Assembly (NCBI GenBank): GCA_965203435.1
Contig: CBDBCU010000005.1
Span: forward strand, 1-64,000
From: CBDBCU01 sp965203435
Lineage (GTDB): Bacteria > Chloroflexota > Dehalococcoidia > Lucifugimonadales > UBA3495
Reading direction: 5' to 3'
DNA: 64,000 bases
The position numbers and the translations under genes were made by a program. Positions 23,618 to 31,713 of this stretch are shown in pieces. The first letter of the stretch is position 1; every line of letters starts with the position of its first letter. The notes below the pieces were generated by a model. That model ran no database searches and was not told where the DNA came from. It worked only from the letters and a program-made list of their open reading frames with translations.

Positions 23618-25177
23618 TTATTCTCCCTTGTCGTCCCCCGCAGTAAAATGGCGCGTCACCGCCGCCGCCAATCCCTCGACCGTGGCCGCCTCCGCTACCA
23701 AGTCCACCCGCAGGCCCAACTCCCGGGCGGCGGCGGCGGTGACCGGGCCGATGCAGGCAATCAGCGCTGGCTCCAGCAGGGATTTATCGCCGTCCAGCAG
23801 TTCCAGCAGATTGCGGACGGTGGAGGAGCTGGTAAAGGTTATCACATCTATACCCCCCCCGCAAAGCTGCCGGGCTTGGGCGGCGGCCGCCGGCGGGACG
23901 ATGGTGCGATAGGCGGCGATGCGCTCGACCCGCGCCCCCTGCACCGCCAAGCCCTGGGCTAATACATCCCGCCCGATGTCGGCCCCGGGCAGCAGCACCG
24001 GCGCGCCCTCCCATTCCCGGCCGGCCAATTCCGACACCGCCAACTCCGACACCGAGGTTTGCGGCACAAAGTCGGCCCGGATGCCGCGTTCCGCCAGAGC
24101 CGCCGCCGTAGCCGGGCCGATAGCCGCCACGGTGGCCCCGGCCAAAGCCCGGGCGTCCTGCCCGGCCAATTCCAGCCGGTCAAAAATGGCGGCGACAGCG
24201 TTGACGCTGGCGAAAATCAGCCAGTAGTTGCTGATTTTGCCAAAGGGGGCGTCATAGGGCAACAGGCCATAGCGCCCCAGGGCCGCGTCCAGTTCAGTAT
24301 AATCGGCCAGGGGGGCGATTTCAATAGTGGGCAATTCCAGGGTTTCCGCGCCCTGGTCGGCCAGCAGTTCCCGCAGCTGGGAGGCTTGGGTACGGGAACG
24401 GGTTATCAGCACTTTCTTGCCGAAAAGCGGCCGTCGGTCGAACCAAGCCAGTTCTTGGCGCAGGTTGACCACCGGCCCGATGATGGCGGCTACCGGCGGG
24501 GTTAAGCCGGCGGCTTGGGCCTGGGCATAAACATCGGACAAAGTGCCGGTCACCGTCCGCTGCTGCGGCCAGGTTCCCCACTGCACCAGGGCCACCGGAG
24601 TATCGGCGGCCATCCCCTCCTGTTGCAGCCGTTCCAGAATGGATTGCAAGGCGGCCCAGCCCATCAGCACGACCAGAGTGCCGCCGGTGCGGGCCAGGAT
24701 GTCCCAAGGGACTGCCGACTCTGCTTTGTCCGGGGATTCGCTGCCGCTGACCACGGTAAAGGAAGTGGCGAGGCCGCGCTGGGTGACCGGGATGCCGGCG
24801 TAGGCGGCGGCGGCCGTGGCGGCGGTAACGCCGGGGACGATGGCAAAGGGAATATCCCGTTGGGCCAGGAATTGGGCCTCCTCGCCGCCGCGGCCCAGGA
24901 CAAAGGGATCGCCGCCCTTGAGCCGCACTACCGATTGGCCGGCGGCGGCCCGTTCGGCCAGGAGTTCATTGATTTGCGGCTGGGTCAGAGCCTGGCCGCC
25001 GCGTTCCTTGCCCACAAAGATACGCTCGGCGGCGGCCGGAGCCGTGTCCAGCAGGGCCGGATCCAGCAGGCGGTCATAGACCACCACCTCGGCCTGTTGC
25101 AGGCAGTTCAGACCCTGGACGGTGATAAGGCTGGGGTCGCCGGGGCCGGCCCCCACCAGAAAAACTTTGCCTGGCAC
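23618..25177 (-). CDS. cobA-hemD: Uroporphyrinogen-III C-methyltransferase / uroporphyrinogen-III synthase fusion
   Basis: 519 residues. The N-terminal ~245 form a SAM:uroporphyrinogen-III methyltransferase (VGAGPGDPSLITVQG, LKGGDPFVLGRGGEE, PGVTAATAAAAYAGIP), which diverts to siroheme/B12. Residues ~255-510 form HemD, which closes and inverts the tetrapyrrole ring (ITFTSSSTVRNLLELL). Such fusions are known in Firmicutes and Chloroflexota. It lies 20 bp after the restriction-type gene and 4 bp before hemB. Confidence 0.95.
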   Translation of the reverse strand: MPGKVFLVGAGPGDPSLITVQGLNCLQQAEVVVYDRLLDPALLDTAPAAAERIFVGKERGGQALTQPQINELLAERAAAGQSVVRLKGGDPFVLGRGGEEAQFLAQRDIPFAIVPGVTAATAAAAYAGIPVTQRGLATSFTVVSGSESPDKAESAVPWDILARTGGTLVVLMGWAALQSILERLQQEGMAADTPVALVQWGTWPQQRTVTGTLSDVYAQAQAAGLTPPVAAIIGPVVNLRQELAWFDRRPLFGKKVLITRSRTQASQLRELLADQGAETLELPTIEIAPLADYTELDAALGRYGLLPYDAPFGKISNYWLIFASVNAVAAIFDRLELAGQDARALAGATVAAIGPATAAALAERGIRADFVPQTSVSELAVSELAGREWEGAPVLLPGADIGRDVLAQGLAVQGARVERIAAYRTIVPPAAAAQARQLCGGGIDVITFTSSSTVRNLLELLDGDKSLLEPALIACIGPVTAAAARELGLRVDLVAEAATVEGLAAAVTRHFTAGDDKGE

Positions 25178-25197
25178 GGTGTTTCACCCGCTTTCTA

Positions 25198-25944
25198 TTA
25201 GGATGGTTCGCGGCTGCGTAGCTGCTGTTCCAACGCCGCGGCCGCTTGTATGGCGCTTTCCAATTCGTTAGACCGCACCAGATACCGGTCAAACTCTCCG
25301 ATATTTTCCCGGTTCAGATGCAGCTGCCCTTCCCCCACATTGCCCCGATGCTGGCCGGCGGAATAGTAAGGGTGATTTTCCACCACATAGGAGGGAATTA
25401 CCCAATACTTGATAACATCCCGCCAAGCCGCCAGCCACACAAACACATCGCAAAAGCGCGGTTTGATTTGCTGAAAATTCATATCAAAGGGCAAGGCCGA
25501 GGTGGAGGACAACGCCTTGATATACAAGGGTTCGTTGCTGTTAAACTCCACCGCCCGGGACGCTTTCACCTCGATGCGGATGTCCGGCGGCAGCAAGAAA
25601 TCGTACTGACCCGAATAGTCGGCGTCCAGCTGACGGCTGGGCCGCAGCAGCTGGGGTACCAACTCTTTCAAGTGGCCGTGCGCCCACCTTTCGCCGAACC
25701 CCCGGGGCGCGCTTATCTCAAAGAGGTACAGGTAGAGATTGCGCTGGATATAGTTTTCCCGGATTTCGTGATACTCGTCAAGGGTCAGCCGGCCGGCCGC
25801 CAGCAGATGGGAAATTATATACTCGAACTCGCTGAAAGGGTAGATGGACACCAAGCCGTCGAGGATGTTCCTGAACTGGTCAGGGTTATCCAGCCGCTCC
25901 AGCAGGGTTTGCAGTTCCGTCCGCAGTTCCTCCATTTTCCCCAT
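25198..25944 (-). CDS. Type II restriction endonuclease-like protein (PD-(D/E)xK)
   Basis: 248 residues. A helical N-terminus is followed by Y114-D115 in SGQYDFLLP and E125-V-K127 in IRIEVKAS, the D-x9-ExK pattern of the restriction fold. It starts 7 bp after the DNA methyltransferase stop, so it is most likely the cognate cutting enzyme. Specificity unknown. An alternative start is the ATG three codons downstream. Confidence 0.75.
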   Translation of the reverse strand: MGKMEELRTELQTLLERLDNPDQFRNILDGLVSIYPFSEFEYIISHLLAAGRLTLDEYHEIRENYIQRNLYLYLFEISAPRGFGERWAHGHLKELVPQLLRPSRQLDADYSGQYDFLLPPDIRIEVKASRAVEFNSNEPLYIKALSSTSALPFDMNFQQIKPRFCDVFVWLAAWRDVIKYWVIPSYVVENHPYYSAGQHRGNVGEGQLHLNRENIGEFDRYLVRSNELESAIQAAAALEQQLRSREPS

Positions 25945-25951
25945 CCCGCTT

Positions 25952-26950
25952 TTAGAACAAGGCCGCCGGGCGGGCGGCAACGGGGCCGCCCGGCGCGGCC
26001 AGTTCCCGCAATTCCGGGTCGGCGGCGATTTCCGCCGCAAAGGGATTGCCGTTCTGCCAGCCCAGCTTTCCGGTCTGTCGATAGCGTTCCAAGCGGCGGA
26101 TGGCTATTTCGCAATAGACCGGATTCCAGTCCAGAGTATAGCATTTCCGGCCCAGCAGTTCGGCGGCCAGCAAGGTAGTCCCGGAATGGGCAAAGAAGTC
26201 AAGGACCAGCTCCCCCGGCGCAGAACTGGCGGCGATGATGCGCCGGCTGCTTTGCAGCGGTTTCTGGGCATAGCAGCCGTTGACATTTTCCTCCATCCGG
26301 TAGAAAACTTGCTGCACATCCACCCACACATTGCCGGCCCGCAGGTTTTCCGACTTGCTGCGTTCCCCGTTCTCGGTGATTTGGCCGCCCACGGTTTTGT
26401 AGTAGCCGCGCAGGAGGCGGGGGATGTCGGTATATTCGGCGGCGGCGTTAAAGGTCGGCTCTCCTTTGGTGTAGTAAAGCAGTTCCTGCCGCACCGCCAT
26501 CCAGTTCTTTTGCGTCCCGTAGCCCCGCTGATTCCGCATAGTGATAAAGCTGCGGCTTTGGAAAGGCGTTTCCCGCATCATCAGCATAAACTCCGGAAGG
26601 GGTTGAAAGCCGTTGTTCTGGTCGGCCCCCAGCCAGACATACAGGCTGCCGTTTGCCGCCATTGCCTGGCTGGTAGTTTCAACCCAGCGGCGGCACCAAG
26701 GGATATAGCGCTCCACCGGCTCGGCGGCAACGGCCGCCAGATTATAGGGCGGATCCTGGATGGCCAGAACTGCCTTTTCCCGGCCCATAAAGTCAGCCAC
26801 GGCCGGCCCGGCGGCGGCATCCCGGCAGCCAACCCGATGCCGGCCCTCCGGATCAACCCAAACCGCGCCCTCCCGGAGGCGGCAGTATTTCCGCAGGGCC
26901 GCCGCCAGTTCCGGGTGCTTATCCAAGCGGGGTAGGGGAAAGTTTTTCAC
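25952..26950 (-). CDS. DNA N4-cytosine/N6-adenine methyltransferase (beta class)
   Basis: 332 residues. Motif IV DPPY is at 66-69 and motif I DFFAHSGTTLLAAELL starts at 251, the order of beta-class N-methyltransferases, followed by GRKCYTLDWNPVYCEIAIRR. It starts at GTG with only a weak upstream Shine-Dalgarno. It protects host DNA from the nuclease encoded next. First gene of the run that continues into cobA-hemD and hemB. Confidence 0.88.
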   Translation of the reverse strand: MKNFPLPRLDKHPELAAALRKYCRLREGAVWVDPEGRHRVGCRDAAAGPAVADFMGREKAVLAIQDPPYNLAAVAAEPVERYIPWCRRWVETTSQAMAANGSLYVWLGADQNNGFQPLPEFMLMMRETPFQSRSFITMRNQRGYGTQKNWMAVRQELLYYTKGEPTFNAAAEYTDIPRLLRGYYKTVGGQITENGERSKSENLRAGNVWVDVQQVFYRMEENVNGCYAQKPLQSSRRIIAASSAPGELVLDFFAHSGTTLLAAELLGRKCYTLDWNPVYCEIAIRRLERYRQTGKLGWQNGNPFAAEIAADPELRELAAPGGPVAARPAALF

Positions 26951-27079
26951 GTCGCCGCCTTGCTTTGCTCGGCCCGCCGGCCGGCCGGAAATGGTCTATG
27001 GATATTGCCGCCACGCCCAAGCCGATTTGACCGGAGGGGGTTATTGTAGCACAACCCCGCCCGCCCACTACCGGCCCCG

Positions 27080-28237
27080 TCACCGCACCGGCACTTCCTG
27101 GCCGTTGCGGATTTGGCTGAAATGGAAGGAGCCGGCGATGTCGCCGTTTTCGTCAAAGCTGATGGTTCCGAAATACTTGCCCGCCCAATTCTGCGTTCCG
27201 TACAGGAAGTCCCGCATACAGGCCGCATCCTGGTCGCCGCATTCCAGCAAAACCTCGGCAATCAGCAGGATGCCGTCATAGACGGTGGCGCAGTAGGAAT
27301 CCAGGTCGCAGGCGGTATCGGCTTGCAATTCGGCGAAGTCCGCCTGTCCCCGGCCCTGGAAATCCAGGCCCGGCAGATAGAAACCCTCCAGCAGGTCGGC
27401 GTGCAAGTCAATAGCGCCGCCGCCGATTACCGAGCTGCTGGCCCCCGGCCCTTCATAGCCGGCGGCGCGCAGGGATTGCAGTAAAAAGCCAATGTCCGGG
27501 ATGGTCTGCGGCAGGACAATCACCAGGTCGGGATTGGCGGCGGCGATGCGCCCGGCGGCCGCGCTGTTGTCCTCCTGCCCGGAGGGAACTACTTCATCGG
27601 CGACCACTTCTCCGCCGCCCTCGGTCAAAAGTTCCTTGTGCCACCTCCGCAAATCCTGGGCAAAGGCGGTGTCGTTGGTGAGCAGGGCAAATCGGCGGAA
27701 ACCCTGGGCCAGCAGCAGGGGGGCCATAACCCGCACATGGTCGGAATTGGACGGAATGTTGCGGAAAACATAATCGCCGGCCATGCTGATTTCGCTGGAT
27801 TCGCCCAGGGGGGACAGCAGCAATACCTGATTGGCCTCGGTGTAGGGAGCCATGCCCAGCACTTCATCGGAGCAGCTGCCGCCATAGATGATTTTGACGC
27901 CGCTGTCCTCGACCAGCCGCTCGGCGGCGGCCCGGGCGGCGGCCTGCTCGCATTTGCCATCGGCCATAATCAGCTCCAGATGGCGGTTGCGGTTGTCGGC
28001 GGCCCACTGCTGATTGATGTCCTGCACCGCCCGCTGAATGACCCGCTCCACCGGGATGCCGTAGTCCGCGCCATCCCCGGTCAAGGGATGCACCGCGCCG
28101 ATGCGATAAATGGTTTCGCCCCGGGCACAGCCGGCCAGGGCTAAAGCCAGGGTCAAGGCCAAAGCCGCCATCAGCAGCAGACGCCCGGCCGGGATGGAAA
28201 ACCGCCGGTTAAGAAAGCGTTTTGCCAAGTCAAACAT
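27080..28237 (-). CDS. Branched-chain-type ABC solute-binding lipoprotein
   Basis: 385 residues. The signal peptide has lipobox LALAGC at about 32-37. The type I periplasmic fold of the LIV family begins IGAVHPLTGDGADYG and includes VKIIYGGSCSDEV and SPLGESSEIS. GAGGTGA precedes the ATG. No permease or ATPase gene is near, so it may serve a distant transporter or act as a sensor. Cys pairs in the C-terminal half could form disulfides. Confidence 0.88.
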   Translation of the reverse strand: MFDLAKRFLNRRFSIPAGRLLLMAALALTLALALAGCARGETIYRIGAVHPLTGDGADYGIPVERVIQRAVQDINQQWAADNRNRHLELIMADGKCEQAAARAAAERLVEDSGVKIIYGGSCSDEVLGMAPYTEANQVLLLSPLGESSEISMAGDYVFRNIPSNSDHVRVMAPLLLAQGFRRFALLTNDTAFAQDLRRWHKELLTEGGGEVVADEVVPSGQEDNSAAAGRIAAANPDLVIVLPQTIPDIGFLLQSLRAAGYEGPGASSSVIGGGAIDLHADLLEGFYLPGLDFQGRGQADFAELQADTACDLDSYCATVYDGILLIAEVLLECGDQDAACMRDFLYGTQNWAGKYFGTISFDENGDIAGSFHFSQIRNGQEVPVR

Positions 28238-28790
28238 AGGATTGTCACCTCGGATGGGATGGTCTGAATTGGAATAGCCTAGCCGCGGCGGCGGGGCAAT
28301 ACCCGCCGGCCCGGCAAAATTACTTTATTCGATGGCGGCGGCGGTGTCAATGCGGGGGGTTGGGGACGGCCATCCTTCAACAAGTTCAGGATGAGCGGAA
28401 TAGAGTTGGCGGCGGCGGTGTCAATGCGGGGGATGGGAAAGGGCATTTCCGGGCGGCCCCCCTACCGTCATTCCCGCGTAAGCGGGAATCCCGAACGGTA
28501 CTGAAAAGACCAGCCCGTTGCTGTCCCGCCGCCGGATTCCCGCTTACGCGGGAATGACGGTAAGGGGGCGGCGAGAATGACGGTCGGCGGGGCCGCCGCC
28601 GTCCCCATCCGTCTCTCTACCGTCCTTCCCGCGCAAGAGGGAATCCAACGGTTGCCTGCCGACAATACCATCATAAGGCAGTACCGTTCGGGATTCCCGC
28701 GCAAGCGGGAATGACGGTAGGGGGCGGCTCTTTTCCGCTCATCCTGAACTTGTTGAAGGATGGGCGGGAAAAAGCCATCCACACCCTTTA
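28238..28790. repeat. Intergenic repeats: C (28371-28396, 28735-28763), A (28464-28561, 28619-28718)
   Basis: Two complete A elements lie between two C copies. A GC-rich direct repeat (GGCGGCGGTGTCAATGCGGG) also occurs twice at about 28331 and 28409. No gene. Confidence 0.85.
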
Positions 28791-28793
28791 TGC

Positions 28794-28799
28794 TATAAT
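28794..28799 (+). promoter_or_regulatory. -10 box placing the start codon at the transcription start
   Basis: TATAAT ends 7 nt before the ATG at 28807, and there is no Shine-Dalgarno between them. This geometry predicts a leaderless transcript. The paralogue downstream has the same TATAATCCG-spacer-ATG arrangement. Confidence 0.6.
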
Positions 28800-28806
28800 C
28801 CGGCCT

Positions 28807-31518
28807 ATGTTCCTGCCGCCGCTTTTCATATCCCAGCCCCTGGCCGGCCGGCGGCGGGCGGCGCTGAACTTCCTGACCGCCCATAGCGGACTGATTATCT
28901 GCGCCCTTTTTCTGCTGGCGGGCTTGGCGCTGGCCGGGGATTATGGCATTGCCACCGATGAGGAGGATCAGCGGCGGATTGCCCGGGCCAACCTGAACTA
29001 CATCCTGGGCCAGGATTACATTATCGACGAACTCCACATCCTCTTTGGCGCGGCCTTTGAGCTGCCGCTGCTGCTGGCCGAGCGCGCCCTAGGTCTGGAG
29101 GATTATTATTACATTCACCGCCTGCGCTTAACCCTGACCCATCTGTTCTTTATCCTCGGCGCTTTCTTTTGCTACCGGCTGGCTTATCGGTTGTTCGGCA
29201 ACCGCCTTATTGCCCTGTTTGCCCTGCTGATTTTCCTGCTGCATCCCCGCATCTACGCCCATTCCTTTGTCAACAGCAAAGATTTGCCCTTTCTCGCTAT
29301 GTTCGTCATTGCCCTCTATCTGCTGGAAAGGGCTTTCCGCCGGGACACTGCCGGCGCTTTCATCCTGTTGGGAATAGCGGTGGGATTGCTGACCAATTTG
29401 CGGATTATGGGGGTGATGCTGCTGGCGGCGGTCTTGGCAATGCGGGGTTTGGATTTGTTTTACGCCGGGAATTGGCCGGAACGGAAAGGCATCTTGTTGA
29501 CCGCCGGGCTGTTCCTACTGGCGGCCGGGCTGACTTGGTACGCCGTAACTCCCTTTGCCTGGGCTAATCCGGTGGATTACCTGGCGGCGAGCCTGAACTT
29601 GACGGCCAATCATCCGGTCGTTCCGCCGTGGCAATTGTTCCAAGGCGAAAGGTTTCCCTCTACGGACTTGCCGCCGCAATACAATGCGGTCTGGTTCGGC
29701 ATCACCACGCCGCCGCTGATTATGCTGCTGGGGCTGGTAGGGATGGCGGCCGGGGCGGCCGGTTTTTGCCGCCGGCCCGGATCCGTTTTCCGCAACACCC
29801 GGCGGCGTTTTGCCGGGTTGCTGCTGGCGGCTTTCCTGCTGCCGCCGCTAGCCGCCGCCTTACTGGATTCCAATCAGTACGACAACTGGCGGCATTTCTA
29901 TTTTGTCTATGCGCCTTTCTGCCTGCTGGCGGCCGGGGGATTGGGATGGCTGGTCGACCGCTTTTCCCGTTGGCGGCCGGGCCGGGCCGGAGTGTATGGC
30001 CTGGCCGGCTTGGGCGTGGGATTGGCACTGTTCCAGATGACGCAGATCCACCCCGGGCAGCATGACTATTTCAATTTCTTAGTGGATCGGACGACCCCGG
30101 AACGGCTGCGGACGCAGTATGAAATGAATTCCTGGCAACTGGCCTATCGGGAGGGACTGGAATATCTGCGGGCGCGCCATCCCGGAGCGACCCTGGTCGT
30201 GCGGGGGGAGGGTATCGGGCGGCAGCGGAAAATCCTGCCGCCGGCGGCCCGGCGGCGGTTGCCGGCTAGCGGCGGCCGCGCCGATTACGCAATACTTCAG
30301 CATGACCTCAACCAGCCGGAGCCGGACTTTAGTTTGGCCTACCGCCGGCAAATTTATAACAACACCCGGATGGCCCTGCGGCCGCTGCATCCGGCCCGGA
30401 TGACGCCGGAAATCGTCGCCGCCTACCGGGAACTTTACCGCCAAGCCGCCGCCGGAGAGCCGATTATCCGCGCCGATTATGATGTCTATCTTGAGGGCCG
30501 GCGGCTGGTCTTTGTCCGGGAAAACTGCCCTCCGGAGGAGCCGGAGTCCTGGTTCGGCGTACGGATTTTTCCCAAGCGGCTGGAAACTTTGCCGCCGCCT
30601 TTGCGGCATGGCTACTCCTCTTATGCCCGAATCCGGGCGCATGGGGCAAGGCTGGACCAGCTCTGCCTGGCTGTCCTCCAATTGCCGGATTATGCCCGGG
30701 ATGACTTGATTCTATTCCGCAGCGCCGAGGGGACTTACCGCCCGGGCAGTTTGCCGGCGTGGTCGGAACTTTACAGCCTATCCCGTCCCGGCTTGGGGGA
30801 AATTATTGACGGATACCGGCGGAATCGGCCGCCACCGGCCGATCCGGAGGCTTTTGAGGTTTTCATCGACCGGGAATCCGGCCGGAACCGCCTGCTCTAC
30901 GCCAAAGAGAACTGTTCCCCAGCTGAATATGCAACCCTTGTAACCCTGCATATCGACCCGGTGCACCGGGCGGATTTGCCGGCCGAGCATCAGAACAACG
31001 GCTTTGACAACCGGGATTTTGCGATGAGCAATTACGGCGGCCGGCCCGGCGGGGAATGTATCGCGGTGGTTTTCCTGCCGGAGTATCCCATCGCCGCTAT
31101 CCGCACGGGGCAGGAGGGGGTGTGGGAAACTAACCTTTACCCGCCGGCCAACCCGGATGATTTGCGGGCCGCCTACGCCGCTTTGGCCGCTATTCAACCG
31201 GCCGCCCAAGCCGATTTTGACCTGTACCGGCAAGACAACCAGCTGATTTATTTGCGGGAAACCTGCAATGCGGCGGATACGGCGGCCGGCTTTTTCCTGC
31301 ATATCATCCCGCAGGATGTTGCCGATTTGCCGGCAGAATGGCGGGCGGCCGGCTTTGCCAATTTGGATTTTGCCTTTGCCCGCTATGGCGGCTCCTTTGA
31401 CGGCAAATGTCTGGCAACCGTCCCTCTGCCCGGCTATCCCATCAAAGCCCTCCGCACCGGCCAGCATATTCCCGGTCAAGGGGAATTGTGGGCGGCGGAG
31501 TTGACGGGGGAGTGGTAG
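28807..31518 (+). CDS. GT39/PMT-like membrane glycosyltransferase with three C-terminal repeat domains, copy 1
   Basis: 903 residues. About ten membrane helices fill residues 25-430. After helix 1 comes the acidic loop GDYGIATDEEDQ (D51, E52, E53, D54), the expected catalytic site of GT-C enzymes. Residues ~537-903 hold three ~120-residue repeats, each with an E-N/T-C near the start (RENC, KENC, RETC) and C-[LI]-A before a [FQ]LP-[DE]Y motif. It probably transfers a lipid-linked sugar on the outer face. It is the first of a tandem pair about 70% alike by eye. Confidence 0.75.
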   Translation: MFLPPLFISQPLAGRRRAALNFLTAHSGLIICALFLLAGLALAGDYGIATDEEDQRRIARANLNYILGQDYIIDELHILFGAAFELPLLLAERALGLEDYYYIHRLRLTLTHLFFILGAFFCYRLAYRLFGNRLIALFALLIFLLHPRIYAHSFVNSKDLPFLAMFVIALYLLERAFRRDTAGAFILLGIAVGLLTNLRIMGVMLLAAVLAMRGLDLFYAGNWPERKGILLTAGLFLLAAGLTWYAVTPFAWANPVDYLAASLNLTANHPVVPPWQLFQGERFPSTDLPPQYNAVWFGITTPPLIMLLGLVGMAAGAAGFCRRPGSVFRNTRRRFAGLLLAAFLLPPLAAALLDSNQYDNWRHFYFVYAPFCLLAAGGLGWLVDRFSRWRPGRAGVYGLAGLGVGLALFQMTQIHPGQHDYFNFLVDRTTPERLRTQYEMNSWQLAYREGLEYLRARHPGATLVVRGEGIGRQRKILPPAARRRLPASGGRADYAILQHDLNQPEPDFSLAYRRQIYNNTRMALRPLHPARMTPEIVAAYRELYRQAAAGEPIIRADYDVYLEGRRLVFVRENCPPEEPESWFGVRIFPKRLETLPPPLRHGYSSYARIRAHGARLDQLCLAVLQLPDYARDDLILFRSAEGTYRPGSLPAWSELYSLSRPGLGEIIDGYRRNRPPPADPEAFEVFIDRESGRNRLLYAKENCSPAEYATLVTLHIDPVHRADLPAEHQNNGFDNRDFAMSNYGGRPGGECIAVVFLPEYPIAAIRTGQEGVWETNLYPPANPDDLRAAYAALAAIQPAAQADFDLYRQDNQLIYLRETCNAADTAAGFFLHIIPQDVADLPAEWRAAGFANLDFAFARYGGSFDGKCLATVPLPGYPIKALRTGQHIPGQGELWAAELTGEW

Positions 31519-31544
31519 GGCTGGGCGGGCAAGGGCATATAGCA

Positions 31545-31645
31545 ACCGTCATTCCCGCGCAAGTGGGAATCCAGACGGTACTGCCTTATACCGCCGCAGT
31601 ATTGGCAAGCCACCGCGGGATTCCCGCTTGCGCGGGAATGACGGT
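31545..31645. repeat. Repeat A between the GT39-like paralogues
   Basis: Complete inverted repeat with a G in place of A in the outer arm (GCTTGCGCGGG). Confidence 0.85.
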
Positions 31646-31700
31646 GGGGGGTAGCGGGAATGACGGTAAAGGGGGCGCGGGAAGGGCGGCGGCTATGTGC

Positions 31701-31706
31701 TATAAT
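31701..31706 (+). promoter_or_regulatory. -10 box for a leaderless transcript, second copy
   Basis: TATAAT ends 7 nt before the ATG at 31714, matching the arrangement of copy 1. The upstream GGCTATGTGC also resembles the copy-1 sequence. Confidence 0.6.
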
Positions 31707-31713
31707 CCGCCCT

